DNA of 64,000 nt from Prostheceraeus crozeri (GCA_907163375.1 CAJQUW010001989.1:88174-152173); one strand, 5' to 3'. Shown: positions 48,401 to 60,660, counted from the stretch's first letter. Notes: a model not told the origin generated them from the sequence alone. Numbers and translations: made by a program.

Positions 48401-49480
48401 TTCAATCATGTACAATATGCGCCTGTGACCAAGCGCCACATCTTATCTTAAGTCTTTGTGTCAGCATTCCAACCGATGCATGCATTTGCATGTATAATTT
48501 GCCGGTGGTTTCATCTCTCTTTCCCTCTCAGGGGGCAGTCGCCGGAGTGTCGCCGAGATTGCACCGATTGGCCAAAATCTAACACGAGCCAGCAATGGCT
48601 TGCTGATGTCATCGACAACTCAGCCAATCTATCAATGTGCCGTTCGCGCGCGCCAGAACAGCTCGGCGACGCCTTTCAGCTCGTCGCGGCCACTGCATGC
48701 AACCCACAGAGAAGCAATCCATCTCTGTGATTCAACCCGGGCGAGTTATGCTTACAAGTTACATACACACACTGACTGGCTAACCACGGCGTGTATGACA
48801 AACGCGTAGCTAATTGTCTGTACATGCATGCCTTCACTTCTTCATTATTCAATAATTATGTAGCTATTTGAAAACATCAAAGTGACTTCTATAGATTAGA
48901 ACCGGCTCCTTCGCATGTGAGCTGCAGGCTACAAGGTACATACTGATGCCAAGACTGATTCTAGCCCCGGAAACGTTTTGAAGCGCGCTACGCCACTGCT
49001 ATGCGGCATGCGATTGGGTACAAGTTCATGCAACAGATGACTTATAAAAAATTCACATTTTGAAAGAAAGTCCAAAATTCTACGTTTGGGCAAATTACAT
49101 AAATTTGGAAACTTGGAACAGCGGCTATGCTTACCACAAGCAATGCGATGTGCACGCTTTTCGAAAGCGTCGATTAATGTTTTAATTTCGGCAGGTAAGA
49201 AACATAGAAGAGGTCATGCGTACAACAACAAAGATGTAATGAGGCCATGATATACACCAATTAGTTCATTACGAGAAGCTAAGGACTTCGAAATTCTCAC
49301 GACATACAATCTCTCGGAGTCTTGAGAGTGATTTTAAAATGGCTGTCCCACGGCATCGTATTGCTCCAACGGATCTCAAGGATTTTTATGTTATTGACAA
49401 CTGGGATGTCAGGGAGTGATGCATGAGTATGATGTTAGATGCCTTGCGGAATATGATCATCTGCTGATATTTTTCAAATT
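48401..49480. other. No certain gene
   Basis: Moderately GC-rich for this window at 48500-48800, but the overlapping frames there carry no recognisable motif. Confidence 0.4.
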
Positions 49481-49485
49481 GAGGG

Positions 49486-49860
49486 TCAATTGATTATCTC
49501 GAATCCAGCCTTTGACATGCACAAAGTTATCGGAAAAACTGCACATTGGAGGAGGTTCATTAGTGTAATATCATCTGCATAAATTACAACTGAGCACGGA
49601 GAAGGTATAGAAAGTGGGCTGACGAAGCAGATAAACAAATAAGGGCCCAAAACAGAGCCATGAGGCACACCCGACGGCGTCAGGAATAATGGACCATAGT
49701 GGTCATTTATCTTAATGAGTTGGCAGCGATCCGATTAGTAGCTCTTCAACCATAAAATGAACCCATTTTCATTATTGTCTCTGCGGAGATGGTCGAGTAG
49801 CAGTTCTTGATGAATCTCCTCAAATGCCTTAGACAGGTCGAGACAGGTTAGACTGGTTAG
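49486..49860 (-). mobile_element. LINE reverse transcriptase fragment
   Basis: The minus strand reads INDHYGPLFLTPSGVPHGSV, then LGPYLFICFVSPLSI and VVIYADDITLM. These are the GVPQGSVLGP and YADD blocks of a CR1/L2/Jockey-type reverse transcriptase. Both ends are missing. Confidence 0.85.
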
Positions 49861-51059
49861 TCGAACTGCCTTCACTTCACCTCCTCACTAGAGAAATATT
49901 CGATCAACTTCTTTATAACAACGCTCAAACCCACTTATCACACAATTGTAACAAAAGACGAAATTCAACAAGACACTTGTACATATTCATTCTCAACAAT
50001 CTCATCAATCAATTTATTGGGAAAAACCAACAAAAAATGCTACACTTTGCAGTTTGATGAGATTTCTTTATTTGATTTGCCTTGATGAGTGCCTCAATTT
50101 TCGGTTCCACTTTTGAAATGGCGCAGTGAAAGTCAAATTCAAGGTCAATCGAACGGTTTCGTGATTGCTCTCAACCATGCAGGAAAACGCCGACTCGCAC
50201 AGGTGCGTGCAGCCTTTTCTGTGGAGTCATTCGTCAAGCCAAGGACCTGTTCTCCAAAGTCCTCTGCTTCCTCCGGGAAATTGTTAGCTCGAAAGCTGAA
50301 GGGGCTCCTGGTGAACTGGAATGTTGGGTTGTCGCTTTTGAAGTCCGAAAAATAGCACTGAAACTTGTCCAGTAACCTGTTGAGGTGGATGACGACTTCG
50401 CTCTTGAGAAATGGGTGGAAGCAAATGCACGAAATTCCTCACTTGGAAGCTCGGCCATTCCGCACGTTAAGAATTCCCCATTCCCCATTCCCCACACGAA
50501 ATTCTTCACGTTAAGAACTGCTGCCCAAGAGATGGGGAAACAGTCGTGAGTCGCTTGCAGATTGATGTAAATTCCATCAAAGTGTTTCGATTGCCACGAC
50601 TCCTTCAGATTCGAAAAATTCAGGTTCTTGCGCACAGGTCCTTCCGATCATTATTAAAGAATATAGCAGGTGCACAAAAATTGGTTCATCTTGTTATTTC
50701 ACCACCCTATTCTCAGCATTCCTCACTGAATGCAACTGGGCAGCGACATAGAGGACAGAGATGCGTGACCGAAATGATATTACAACACGCACGCCAATGG
50801 CTGGTGTCCAACAGCTGGCCGACTGACAGCTTATTGTTTGAGTGTGTGCCATTTCCCTCTAGGTAGCGAAGATTGAACAAGCAAGCTGTCTAATGCTGTG
50901 CCCTTTTCACAGCGGACTCAAGGCGATTTTTTAGATCCCTAAGGGGTAGGCCAGCGGCGGACAACCTCCGGCCTGTGTTACTTTTCTCTCCGGCCTGCAG
51001 GTTGCTTGGCATAGACTTTGTGTTTTAAATTCCTCGGAAATCTGGTTCACCTCTTATTC
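49861..51059. other. No certain gene
   Basis: Open frames on both strands at 50089-50866 overlap one another, and none shows a family motif. Confidence 0.4.
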
Positions 51060-51490
51060 GGCACACCACTAAGTGACATTGCTACGCGTCACGCGTAATT
51101 ACGTAGCACCCCAAGCATCCTACTGAAGACAGTTTATACTTCCACGAGCGTACATTCGCGCTGCACTTTCTTATAAGAGTCAGCAATCACTTGATCTGAT
51201 GCTGTTAAAACATGGGGAATATTTATGAATACGTGCGGGGGAGCGTTTATAGTTTGCGCGTCGTCAACGGTTGTCTGCGTTGCCGTTTGAACCACAGATG
51301 AACCGCTAAGCATGTTCTGTCTTCCCTGAGCATGAAATTGAGGTCGTATCACAATGTTTAACCTCATGCAGACACATGAGACGCAAAGGTTATATAACAG
51401 GACTGCCGACAGATATTGCAGCAATGTCACGCATAGTCACGGATGTTTAGGGTCATGTGTAGTTACACGTAATTGAGCGTGGCATGTCAC
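51060..51490. repeat. Dispersed repeat related to the 60241-60660 block
   Basis: It shares CACTTGATCTGATGCTGTTA, GGAATATTTATGAATACG-like and AGCATGTTCTGTCTTCCCTG blocks with 60300-60640 at about 85% identity. Its ends are GTGACATTGCTACGC at the left and GTGACATGCCACGC on the other strand at the right, so it looks like a nonautonomous DNA transposon. A partial third copy lies at 51720-51835. Confidence 0.7.
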
Positions 51491-53440
51491 CTATAGTGTT
51501 GCTAGATAAAAAAGAATATATTTTCTCGCCAATCCTTTCGTTTTGTCATTTTTATAGGATGCTTTGTTTATCAATATGCTGTACATGTACTGTACATGTA
51601 TTACTGTGTTGCTGGATATTATACTACATTACTATGCTGTTGGATATGACACTCGAAGTTTGGAATAAGAAGACAATTCATTCGGGCTGCATTTTTGTGA
51701 TATATATAGCACTAGGTAATTCACGAGTAATTACGGAGCAGCCCTCCCGTCCCTGGTTAAAGACATTCTATTCTTCTACGCGTGTACATACGCGCTGCAC
51801 CAAGAGTCAGAAATCACTTGATCTGATGCTGTGAGTGCTGGGTATAGATCTTAAATGCTGACTGTAGGAATCGTTGACCTCGGTGAGATGCACGCAAAGT
51901 TCCTGTGATATACATGTACCGGTAGTAAGAAAAAGAGTTCCATTTGTAATATTTATGTTTTAAATTAGGCCTACTGTCTACCAAAAGTTGGAAAATCATT
52001 TAACTTTCAAAAATTACTGGTAAATTTACATCACTGACTCATGGCTCCTCTTCGTAGCTGCGTCGACCAGTGATAATCCTTGAGGAGGCCTACTCCTTTG
52101 CATGTTTACAGCCAGCGATTTACACGCACTATATCTCTACTTGTCTTTCGCCGTTGAACAATAATTAGGCCTAATTGTATTTCCAATACCTTAGCGATTT
52201 CCAAGTTCATAGAACTAGTATAACGGATAATTTACTCTGACTTCACATTTTATCTAAAAGCTTGATATATGGCTACTGAAGTAGCAAAGCCCAAAAACGA
52301 AATAACTGGGTCATTGATTGCTGCCTTTGACCAACTGCCAATCGCTGCTATGTATGAAATCATGTTCTAGCCTTTTACTTTGGCAGCGATTTCAGCAGGC
52401 GTCCTTAGACTTTCCGAATGCAAGAATGATTTTGATAAGAGCGTTTAATATACTCTTTAGCAGCTCTATCGCTAAAATCCATTCTCGGAGGTATAGGCCT
52501 ACATAAAATTTCAAAAGAGAACCCACAGTCTTTCCTTGTAGTGATTGTGTTGGCGAGCAAGGCTTTGAGGACTGCGTATTATCTTATCGATAGGGTCGCA
52601 TCTTCGTCGTATTTAACCATTCACCAGATTATCAAAGAGCCCTCTAATGGTCGTATCGAGGTACAAGTTGATTTTTTATGTTTTTAGAGATGGCCAGATG
52701 TTATGAATGTTTATGGAGATGTTTTTAGGATTTAATTGTCAAGTTTACAGTCAAAAGTCAGTCACATTCTGATGTAGACGAAAAGAGTCTGACATGTGAG
52801 TGAGATTTCTTAAAATTTGATGCAATCGCGATTATTTGAACATTCTGAAGATATTCATGACATAGAAAAAGTGGAAGAGATTAGGTGATTTTGCTTTCAA
52901 CAGACACGATGAGATTCTCCGCCCATACAATAAGTTCTCACAGCCATAGTGATAATTCCCGTTCATCGCATCTCCAGCAAACTTAGAAAATTGAACAATC
53001 TAAATCTGTTAGGTCCTGTATCAGTGGGTCGGGCTCTGCACCTCTGAACTCGCAGTAGCAGCTTTGCTTCATTCATGCGCAATCATGAGTCATGTGACAG
53101 GAGAAACAGGCTTGTGGATGGTAATTAAGAAGAAATCATTCTGAAATGTTTAGGAAATATTTGTTTTTTACTGTTCGACAATAGTCTGACTGAATGTTTC
53201 GGAACTGATACAAGTAAGTGAAATTTAAAGGGGGGCTTAGCCCTTCCTCGTCCCCTTGTTCCCGCGTGCCTGGCCATGATGGAAATAGCAACCAAATTCA
53301 AAATCGTGCCATTTCAATGTTAGTGAATGTTGAACAAAATCAAATGTACCAGAGCAAATCAAATTGTCACAGACAACCCCAATCTATCGATTTCTGCAAC
53401 GTATGTAGATGCTTTGTTGACATCATGCAACTTAATTGAT
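51491..53440. other. No certain gene
   Basis: It holds the partial repeat copy at 51720-51835 (TTACGGAGCAGCCC, then CACTTGATCTGATGCTGTGA). Otherwise there are short chance frames. Confidence 0.45.
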
Positions 53441-53455
53441 TGAAGCAATTTTCAA

Positions 53456-53605
53456 TTAAATGACCCATTCATGCCCGGTTTCTTTTTTTGTGACAAATCA
53501 TTGAAATTGCAATTGCATTTCATGAAGAACAATAGATGCACCAACTTTTCAGCACTCATTAAAAAAACAAATTGTACTTTAGCAGAAATTGGCCGTTACC
53601 ATATT
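53456..53605 (+). repeat. Dispersed repeat, copy A (partner 58258-58402)
   Basis: CCATTCATGCCCGGTTTCTT, TTTTGTGACAAATCATTG and the following ATGCACCAACTTTTC block recur at 58258-58402 in the same orientation, about 85-90% identical. The copies lie just outside the two ends of the 54220-58113 transposon, though not at equal distance. Confidence 0.85.
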
Positions 53606-54219
53606 TCCGATTAATAATATGCTTAATTTCAAAATTACATAATGCATATATTATTGATGGTTGAGTACTTGTAGATTATTTATGAAATGTATTTAACTTA
53701 CATGTATTAAAATCGAATTTAGTATTGAAAGTTTGACTCTTGAATGCATTATCTCACTACTTACAAAGCATCAGTAGTATTAGTGTAATCTTTATTGACA
53801 AAAGGTCTTAAATCAACATACTTTAGACATACTTGATGCTTTCTTTTAGCATTGTTCTGGTATGGCTTTAGTATGCAAAGCATACCACACTTGAAACAAC
53901 ATAAAAAAGCATACAAATAGATACAGAAATATAGCAAAAAAAATTTTTGGCATGCATCTTTCGTATGTGATTGGTATTGAGCGATTTACATTGCAGTCAT
54001 CTGATAACCTCTGCAGCATACAGTGAGTGATGCTTTTCATTCCAATCTTGTAGGAGCAATGTTGAGGACGCATGATATTGATTTTAATTCGCTTAAGAGA
54101 TCGGTCCAAGCCTGGACGTACGACTGTCATTCAGCGGTTTCGTTGGATAAATCGATAGAAAAATGAGTTGCGCAAATCTGAGCCAGAGCATCGAAACGGC
54201 ATTTCCCTCACTCATTAGT

Positions 54220-54579
54220 CACAGTAGGGCGGAAACACGATTAGGATAAAAAGATTGTCCATCTACATATTATACACCAATCGAGAGCTGAGATCATGAG
54301 GAATTCGAATATGTAAGTTGAAAAATCGAATCTCAATGTCCTTTTTGTACAGAGAGCAAAATTCAAAATGGCCGCCAAAATTTTGATACCTACGAGCGTA
54401 TGTTAACAGGAAATGATAATCTGTCTACGTAATTGGCAATTAGAGACCATTTGTATAGTCCGTATTATGCAGTGGATACACGAGAATAAATTCAGACAGC
54501 AGAAACAATGATTGCGCTTTTTTAATAGTAGTATGTGACGAGTATTAAACTATAGTGTAGTTATGTGATGTAAAAATCA
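54220..54579 (+). repeat. Left terminal inverted repeat, 360 bp
   Basis: It pairs with 57754-58113, with only a handful of mismatches visible (for example A/G at the fourth base). It contains the word AAAATGGCCGCCAAAATTTT near its middle. Confidence 0.97.
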
Positions 54580-55575
54580 CTAAAAGTCGCTATCCGAACA
54601 TGCATGGTTTATTTCATTGTTCTATAAATCCACTAATGGTGAATTTGTGATATTTATTCTCTAAGGCCTGTAGGTAAATTTTGCAGTTGTATGTAGTGGT
54701 ATAGACACCCAGTATATGTAATTTTCTTATCACATGGCTGAATGTATATTTGGCCTTTGTCTTAGCAAATATTTACATGTACCGGTGTATACATGCGGTA
54801 TTGATAACTTAATGTAATATTGATAGGAGGAATACTTACTTTCCTAAAGTGTATTGACTTCCAGTTATTCATTGCATACATGTACAAATACATTCAAATG
54901 CATATGTGAATGTACTTAGACATGCGAATTAATATTATTTAAAGAAACGTTGCAAAAAAAGCAAATTGCAATTGATCTTGGCTGACTGAATATAATATTT
55001 TGAAGTTTACATTTGCTTAGATAATGAAATTGATTGCGGCTTGCCTTTTCGAACGCTTGTTTAAATGATGATATGATGCCCAATTTCATCAATATGTTAA
55101 TGATATACATCTATATGTACATGTATATGAAAATGGACACAGTTTCTTCGGCGGCTAACAATATAGGCACAGTCGTTTTCTTTATCCTATTTCCTTATGT
55201 TGACGTCCTATCATATTGCCGATTGTGTACATGTAGGCTCCACATTATTAATCATGACATTCAGACACCATCAACCAAGAATGTATGTATGCATGTAGCT
55301 GCACTGCCTGTGTGCGTGCCTGTTGCTGTAGCAACAAAAAGTAAATGAATACGTAAAACGTAGAATCAAATAGCAGATGATGACTAATGAAAACAGCAGT
55401 TGCCGATCAGTTCTTGGATAGAAGATTGATTGATCTCTTTGCGGCAGGATTGCATACGGAACTCGATGCATGCATTAAGGTGCGTGCACCCGCGGATTTT
55501 CATTATTGATTCGATGATTGGGAACGGCATCGCAGATAACTTGCTGAATGATCATTTCTTCGTGCGCGCGCTATC
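54580..55575 (+). other. Untranslated 5' region of the transposon
   Basis: About 1 kb between the left inverted repeat and the first codon. It has no recognisable coding. A promoter or a noncoding first exon may lie here, but none can be shown. Confidence 0.4.
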
Positions 55576-57477
55576 ATGCCTCGTGAACGTCGATCTCATG
55601 AAAGCAGCCGGCTTGAAGTATGTCTCCTTTGTTTCGGTAAGACCAAAACCATGCGCCTCATAACTTCAAATATGCAACGCACTATCGAGAAATACTTTCT
55701 CCATGGGTACGCCCTATCTGATGTACGTCTTCCAAAAGCATTATGCAACACATGTAGGTTGGTAGTTGGTGAATACGACAAGGACATATTCACCCGTTCA
55801 ATAAGTCTGTCTGACCATTCGAAGCTTGCGGAATTACCTCCACCTATGTCAATACGATCAAATTCTGAGTGCTCATGTCTTCTGTTTAAGACCGCAGGTA
55901 TGAAGGGATGGACTGAGTCGAGGGTGGGAAGACCATCGGCTGAACCATATCCGAATTCAACATAGAAGATTTGTGGCAAGTCTCTTACACATTTAGGGAA
56001 AGGCCTTCCTCATCAGTGCTCCAAGACCACTAGATTTGATAATCTGAAGCAACTGTCGTCTAAAGGCAAAACGTCTGAGCAGCTTGCAGCCTCTGTGCTG
56101 AAGTCAAAAGCAATGCAGTCTCCCACAAATTCAGCAAGTCTTTCAACACTTGTAGGTCAAACATTGAAAATTGAAGTTTCTCCAACGTCCACGTTGAGAT
56201 CTCTACTCCGTAGACTAGATGTAAATGATCTTTCGAATATTCAGTCCGATCTGAATTTGAGTTCCAATGCAACACTGAAGCTAGCTGGTGTCATTCGATC
56301 TACTTCAGGTAGTAGGAAGAGTGTTGAATCAAATGCTAAAAGCAAACTGATTGAGTTAAATCACTCGCTTGATTCGTTCTTTGCAGTTTCATGTGAAAAC
56401 TTTTTTAGTAAGACTGCTGATGAGTGCAAGCATGTTGACAGACCGTTTGTGCTTTGCACCAATTTGGATGGCTTGATTCGAGAAACTATCGAGCACCGTC
56501 ATTATGGATCGGCAGCGGGGTTACTTTTCAAATTGGGAGTTGATGGTGGAGGTGGTTTTTTTAAAATTTGTCTATCTGTTTGCTCGAATGCCTCCAGGAG
56601 AGAAAACAGCGTTAAAGGCATTTTCCTTATAGGTATTATCCCAAACATTCAAGAAAATTACTCGAATCTTTTAAAGATTTGGTATCTGATTCGCTTGGTA
56701 GGTCCAGACTCCGTTTCCTCATTGACATCGAAGGTTATTGCTACAGATTTTAAATAAGCAAATCTCTTACTCGGTCTGATGTCTCACGGCTCTTCACACC
56801 CGTGCACTTGGTGTGACTCAAGCAAATCTTCTTTGAGATTTAAGGGCAATCTTCGAACGCTTGGAAGCTTGAATGATGCTTTCTGGCGATGGTATGACGA
56901 GACTGATCAGGACAAGTCCAAAGCAAAGCATTTCGGGAATGTTATACATTGTCCAATTCTGAGAGGCGAATCATCAGAACGAGTGATTGATCTTCCTCCT
57001 CCTGAGTTACACCTTCTCATAGGACCTTTCAACAAAATGTTTGAAGAATTAGAAGAAGAGTGGCCAGAAGCCATGACTTGGCCACGCACATGCTTTGTTG
57101 AGAGAGAAGCCATACATGGAGGCTTGTTCAACGGAAACTCGTGCAAGAAGTTGCTATCCAAAATCGATGCACGACGATCCATGTGCCCGTTGCAAGGCTT
57201 GAAATATGTCGAGGCCTTTGAAAAATTTCGTAAAGTTGTGGACGCCTGCTACGGCCATGATCTCGATCCAGATTTCCGAATGATTATCCGTGACTTTGAG
57301 AAAAGTTACCTCCCTCTCAGTATTTCGATCAGTCCAAAGGTCCTCACAGTCTTTCACCATATTACAGATTTTTGTGATTCTTTGCACACTGGACTCGGAC
57401 GATACAGCGAGCAGGCTGTTGAGGCAGTTCATGCTGACTTTAAATCTACTTGGGACAAAAAAAGGTCCATGAAGTGA
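55576..57477 (+). CDS. Transposase with RAG1-like DDE layout, two nonsense codons
   Basis: One constant frame of 634 codons. The N-terminus has a C2-C2 zinc-binding module (CLLCFGKTKTMR ... LCNTCRLVV, residues about 16-60). A likely first catalytic D lies in LFKLGVDGGGGFFKICLSV (about residue 323). The second is in VIATDFK (about 391). It is followed by CTWC, a zinc-knuckle CxxC in HGSSHPCTWCDSS, as in the ZnC2 insert of RAG1. Near the end, VFHHITDFCDSLHTGLGRYS plus EQAVEAVHADF parallels RAG1's histidine pair and the catalytic glutamate in SEGNE. TAG at 55963-55965 and TAA at 56755-56757 interrupt an otherwise open frame. Homologous multi-copy proteins (IPPPELHLLIGP motif; here LPPPELHLLIGP) are known to me as uncharacterised in many invertebrates. 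The catalytic assignments are inference. Confidence 0.75.
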
Positions 57478-57753
57478 AGCCGCGTTATCCGGAGCAGTTG
57501 TTGAAGACAGTTAACGATTACAACGCAAAGCATTTGCGTATCTTCTGATTTTGTGTTATTTTTCCTTTTTTTCAATGGAATATTGAATAATGATTTGAGC
57601 AACGTTTGTTTTTCGTGAATGAATTGTAAAGCGCGTAGAAAACAGCTGCTACAAGCTGTAGTGCAAAATTTTGGGTTGATGTATGAAAAACGTATTCCAT
57701 AATTTCATACTGATGCATTTATAAAAGAAACAAAATTGGATAGTAATTTTTGC

Positions 57754-58113
57754 TGATTTTTGCATCACATAATTACATTATAGTTTAATACTCGTCACAT
57801 ACTACCATTAAAAAAGCGCAATCATTGTTTCTGCTGTCTGAATTTATTCTCGTGTATCCACTGCATAATACGGACTATACAAATGGTCTCTAATTGCCAA
57901 TTACGTAGACAGATTATCATTTCCTGTTAACATACGCTCGTAGGTATCAAAATTTTGGCGGCCATTTTGAATTTTGCTCTCTGTACAAAAAGGACATTGA
58001 GATTCGATTTTTCAACTTACATATTCGAATTCCTCATGATCTCAGCTCTCGATTGGTGTATAATATGTAGATGGACAATCTTTTTATCCTAATCGTGTTT
58101 CCGCCCTACCGTG
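57754..58113 (-). repeat. Right terminal inverted repeat, 360 bp
   Basis: Reverse complement of 54220-54579. It ends at the TAGT duplication. Confidence 0.97.
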
Positions 58114-58257
58114 TAGTTAGCTATGACGTTCAGAATTTGGCAGTAACTGCTTTATGTCTGATTTTTTAAATTGGTCGCAATTCCTGTAGCCCTGCAGATA
58201 GTGGGATTCAAGTGTTCTTACGTTGAACTTTTGTAGGCTTGCTTTAATGCACAATTA

Positions 58258-58402
58258 ACCCACCCATTCATGCCCGGTTTCTTTTTTTGTGACAAATCAT
58301 TGACATTGCAATTTCATCTTATGAAGAACAGTAGATACACCAACTTTTCAAAACTCATTAAAAAGCAAATTGTAGGCTACTTTAGCATAAATTGGCCATG
58401 AC
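58258..58402 (+). repeat. Dispersed repeat, copy B (partner 53456-53605)
   Basis: Same orientation as copy A. It is slightly diverged, with a GGCTAC insertion near its end. Confidence 0.85.
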
Positions 58403-58677
58403 CATATGGTCACGCTGGGCAGTTACCATGTCAGATCAAAAGAATTTCACTTTTCTTGAAAGTCTGCGAAACAAAATTTGCACAATCCGACATTACATTT
58501 CCTGCACTCTGATCGCACAACCGACTTCCAGAACTCCCCAGCACACCTTCGACGCTTGCTGTTTGGTGGGACACCGACAGTGAACTGAGGCAGAAATGGA
58601 AGATTGCAATTGAAATGGATCCTTACCATCGGTTGTGAAATTTTCTTTTGTTTGAGAACCTCCCTGGTCCCACTGCC

Positions 58678-60660
58678 ACGCGTAGTTCACGCGTAATTAC
58701 GGAGCACCCCAAACATCCGTGATAAAATACATTCTATTCTTTTCGTGTGCGCGAATTTGTATAAAACAGCAATATGTCTGGCATCGATATATTCTGGGTC
58801 TCGCTGCATCTCATGTCAGCAGTCGAGAGTTCAAAGTTCCCACGGCATGCTCGTCGATGCGTCGTGTTAAAGGTCGAGCCGTCCTCCCAACGTAATCTGC
58901 TCCGCAGACACAGTCAAAATTATAGACAACGTTGGTTCGGTTGAGAGGAGGCACCTGGTCTTTGACTCCATTGCTGGCTAGACGACATGTACTACATGTA
59001 CTCCATTGATCTCCATTGAGCATTTCCTCCGGTTATGAGAACGCAATGAGTAACTGTCGATGTGATGACGAATTGTATCAAAGAAATACAGTATCAATGG
59101 ACATTAATTAGTTAAACGACTTTTGATCATCAATTAAGACCAGTTAAGCATTCGACATCTACTGTACATGTAAAGTTTAGTTTGGGTTGATCAATCCAAA
59201 TTCAGAGACATCGAAGTGATGACGGAAAAAGCTGTGGACAACTGTAAATGCCGACCTAACTCTGATTTCAATGAGTTTGATTTCTCAACTCTTGATATTT
59301 CTTAATTTCAAGGGTGTTAGGGGTTCCTTGAGTCAAAGTCAGCTTAAATATATTATATATACTGTTTTTCTACATATACAGCAGTATATATACAGCAGTC
59401 CCAAAATGTATTTTTCGTGTGGACATGCGAAATTGATATCTTTTTTGAATTTCAAATGAATTTTTATGAGAAAATTGAAACTTACAATGAAAAACATACT
59501 CGGTTTGAGCAGATGAAGACCAATTGAATGTCATGTATAATATTGGCAATAGACCTGTTATATTGGCTACAAAAATGCAAAAAGACAAGAATCACTACAA
59601 AAACACGAAAATTTCTGGATTTCACAGCATGATTATCAAATGATTATGAGAATTGGAAAAATCTGTAGAGAAAATAAACAGTCATTATTTTCATCAGTAA
59701 TTTTAGTTGCAAACATTTTGCAAAGTATCTAATATAAATTGACAATTTAAAAGAATCATGGTTCCCTTGGTACAGTGGTGGAAAGTGAAGAATGGCGCTC
59801 GAACGGCTTGGGTAGGCATCTCAGTGAAAGTAGAAAATACTAGGACCGTTTAACCGGCCCATAAATCTTTGACACATTTATGCCCAGCGAGACCACATGG
59901 TCACATGAGGAGCGTCAGATGCTATTGGTGTTTGCTACTTGAAAATTCAATTTTTTCTTAATGAATTTGGCCTTTTGTTGAAATTGATTGTTCAAAATTA
60001 CATTTGACTTTCATTCAGAATTGAAAATTCATGTGTGTCCAGAAGGAATTTGTTTTTAATTTATGTCTTCTCTAATTTGACTTTAATTTCTATTGTCCTA
60101 CTCAGGCCACCGACATACCGCGTGCTATGTCATGTTTCATGATCACGTGTCACGTGTCCATTCCGTCCGCTCTTCAGCGACACATGATATGTACTCGTGC
60201 ATTTGTGCTGTAAATGTAATTTTCATTCTGCCGTGATTGTCCATGAGATGCAGCGAGACCCAGAATATATCGATGCCAGACATATTGCTGTTTTATACAT
60301 TCTTTTCTCCTACCCGCGTACATAAGCGCTGCACAAAGAGTCAGAAATCACTTGATCTGATGCTGTTAAAACATGGGGAATGTTTATGAATACGCGCTGG
60401 CGAGCGTTTGTAGCTTGCTCGTCGTTTGTTGTTATCTGCGTTGCCGCTTGAACCACGGATGAACCGCTAAGCATGTTCTGTCTTCCCTGAGCATGAAATT
60501 GAGGTCCTATCACATTGTTTAACCTCTGATACATGCAGACACATGAGACGCAAAGTCTATGTAACAGGACTGCCAACAGATGTTGCAGCAATGTCACACA
60601 TAGCCACGGATGTTTAGGGTCATGTGTAATTACGCGCAATTGAGCGTGGCATGTCGCCTA
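58678..60660. mobile_element. Nonautonomous element with inverted ends, enclosing a Penelope fragment
   Basis: 58684-58813 and 60241-60655 contain inverted matches. One is CAGCAATATGTCTGGCATCG with ATATATTCTGGGTCTCGCTG (58767-58807 against 60244-60290). The other is an outer block with GCCACGCG, CGCGTAATTAC and AAACATCCGTG. The arms enclose about 1.4 kb that includes the Penelope piece at 58811-59023. The right arm is longer because it carries the 330-bp segment shared with 51060-51490. A target duplication was not found. A piggyBac fragment lies just outside. Confidence 0.55.
58811..59023 (-). mobile_element. Penelope-like GIY-YIG fragment (zinc-finger side)
   Basis: The minus strand encodes CSTCRLASNGVKDQVPPLN, then TNVVYNFDCVCGADYVGRTA and RPLTRRIDEHA. 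V-Y-F-C-C-YVGRT-L-RI-EH is the GIY-YIG start of Penelope-like proteins, with the upstream CxxC linker. It is a different family from the copies at 12.7 and 32.3 kb. It stops abruptly at the inverted-arm boundary (58811), so it was truncated there. Confidence 0.8.

Larger units (their letters stand above)
54220..58113 (+). mobile_element. DNA transposon with 360-bp inverted repeats, Chapaev/CMC-like
   Basis: The inverted repeats span 54220-54579 and 57754-58113 and are about 98% identical. The outer ends are CACAGTAGGGCGGAAACACG and CACGGTAGGGCGGAAACACG. TAGT flanks both ends (54216-54219 and 58114-58117). Inside is a single gene, 55576-57477. CAC termini with a 4-bp duplication fit the Chapaev branch of the CACTA-Mirage-Chapaev group. 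Transib and RAG ends also start CAC, but make 5-bp duplications. The near-identical ends show recent activity. Confidence 0.92.

Noticed and set aside
50089-50866. Possible genes of 88-133 aa on both strands
   Set aside because: Mutually overlapping frames with no recognisable motif.
51134-51430. Two similar minus-strand frames (here and at 60310-60639) as a conserved gene
   Set aside because: The similarity is at DNA level across the whole repeat, including outside the frame, so it follows from the shared repeat and not from coding conservation.
54220-58113. Transib or a RAG-type transposon
   Set aside because: The ends and the transposase layout resemble these, but the target duplication is 4 bp (TAGT) and there is no RAG2-like gene. 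Chapaev-like is the better fit.
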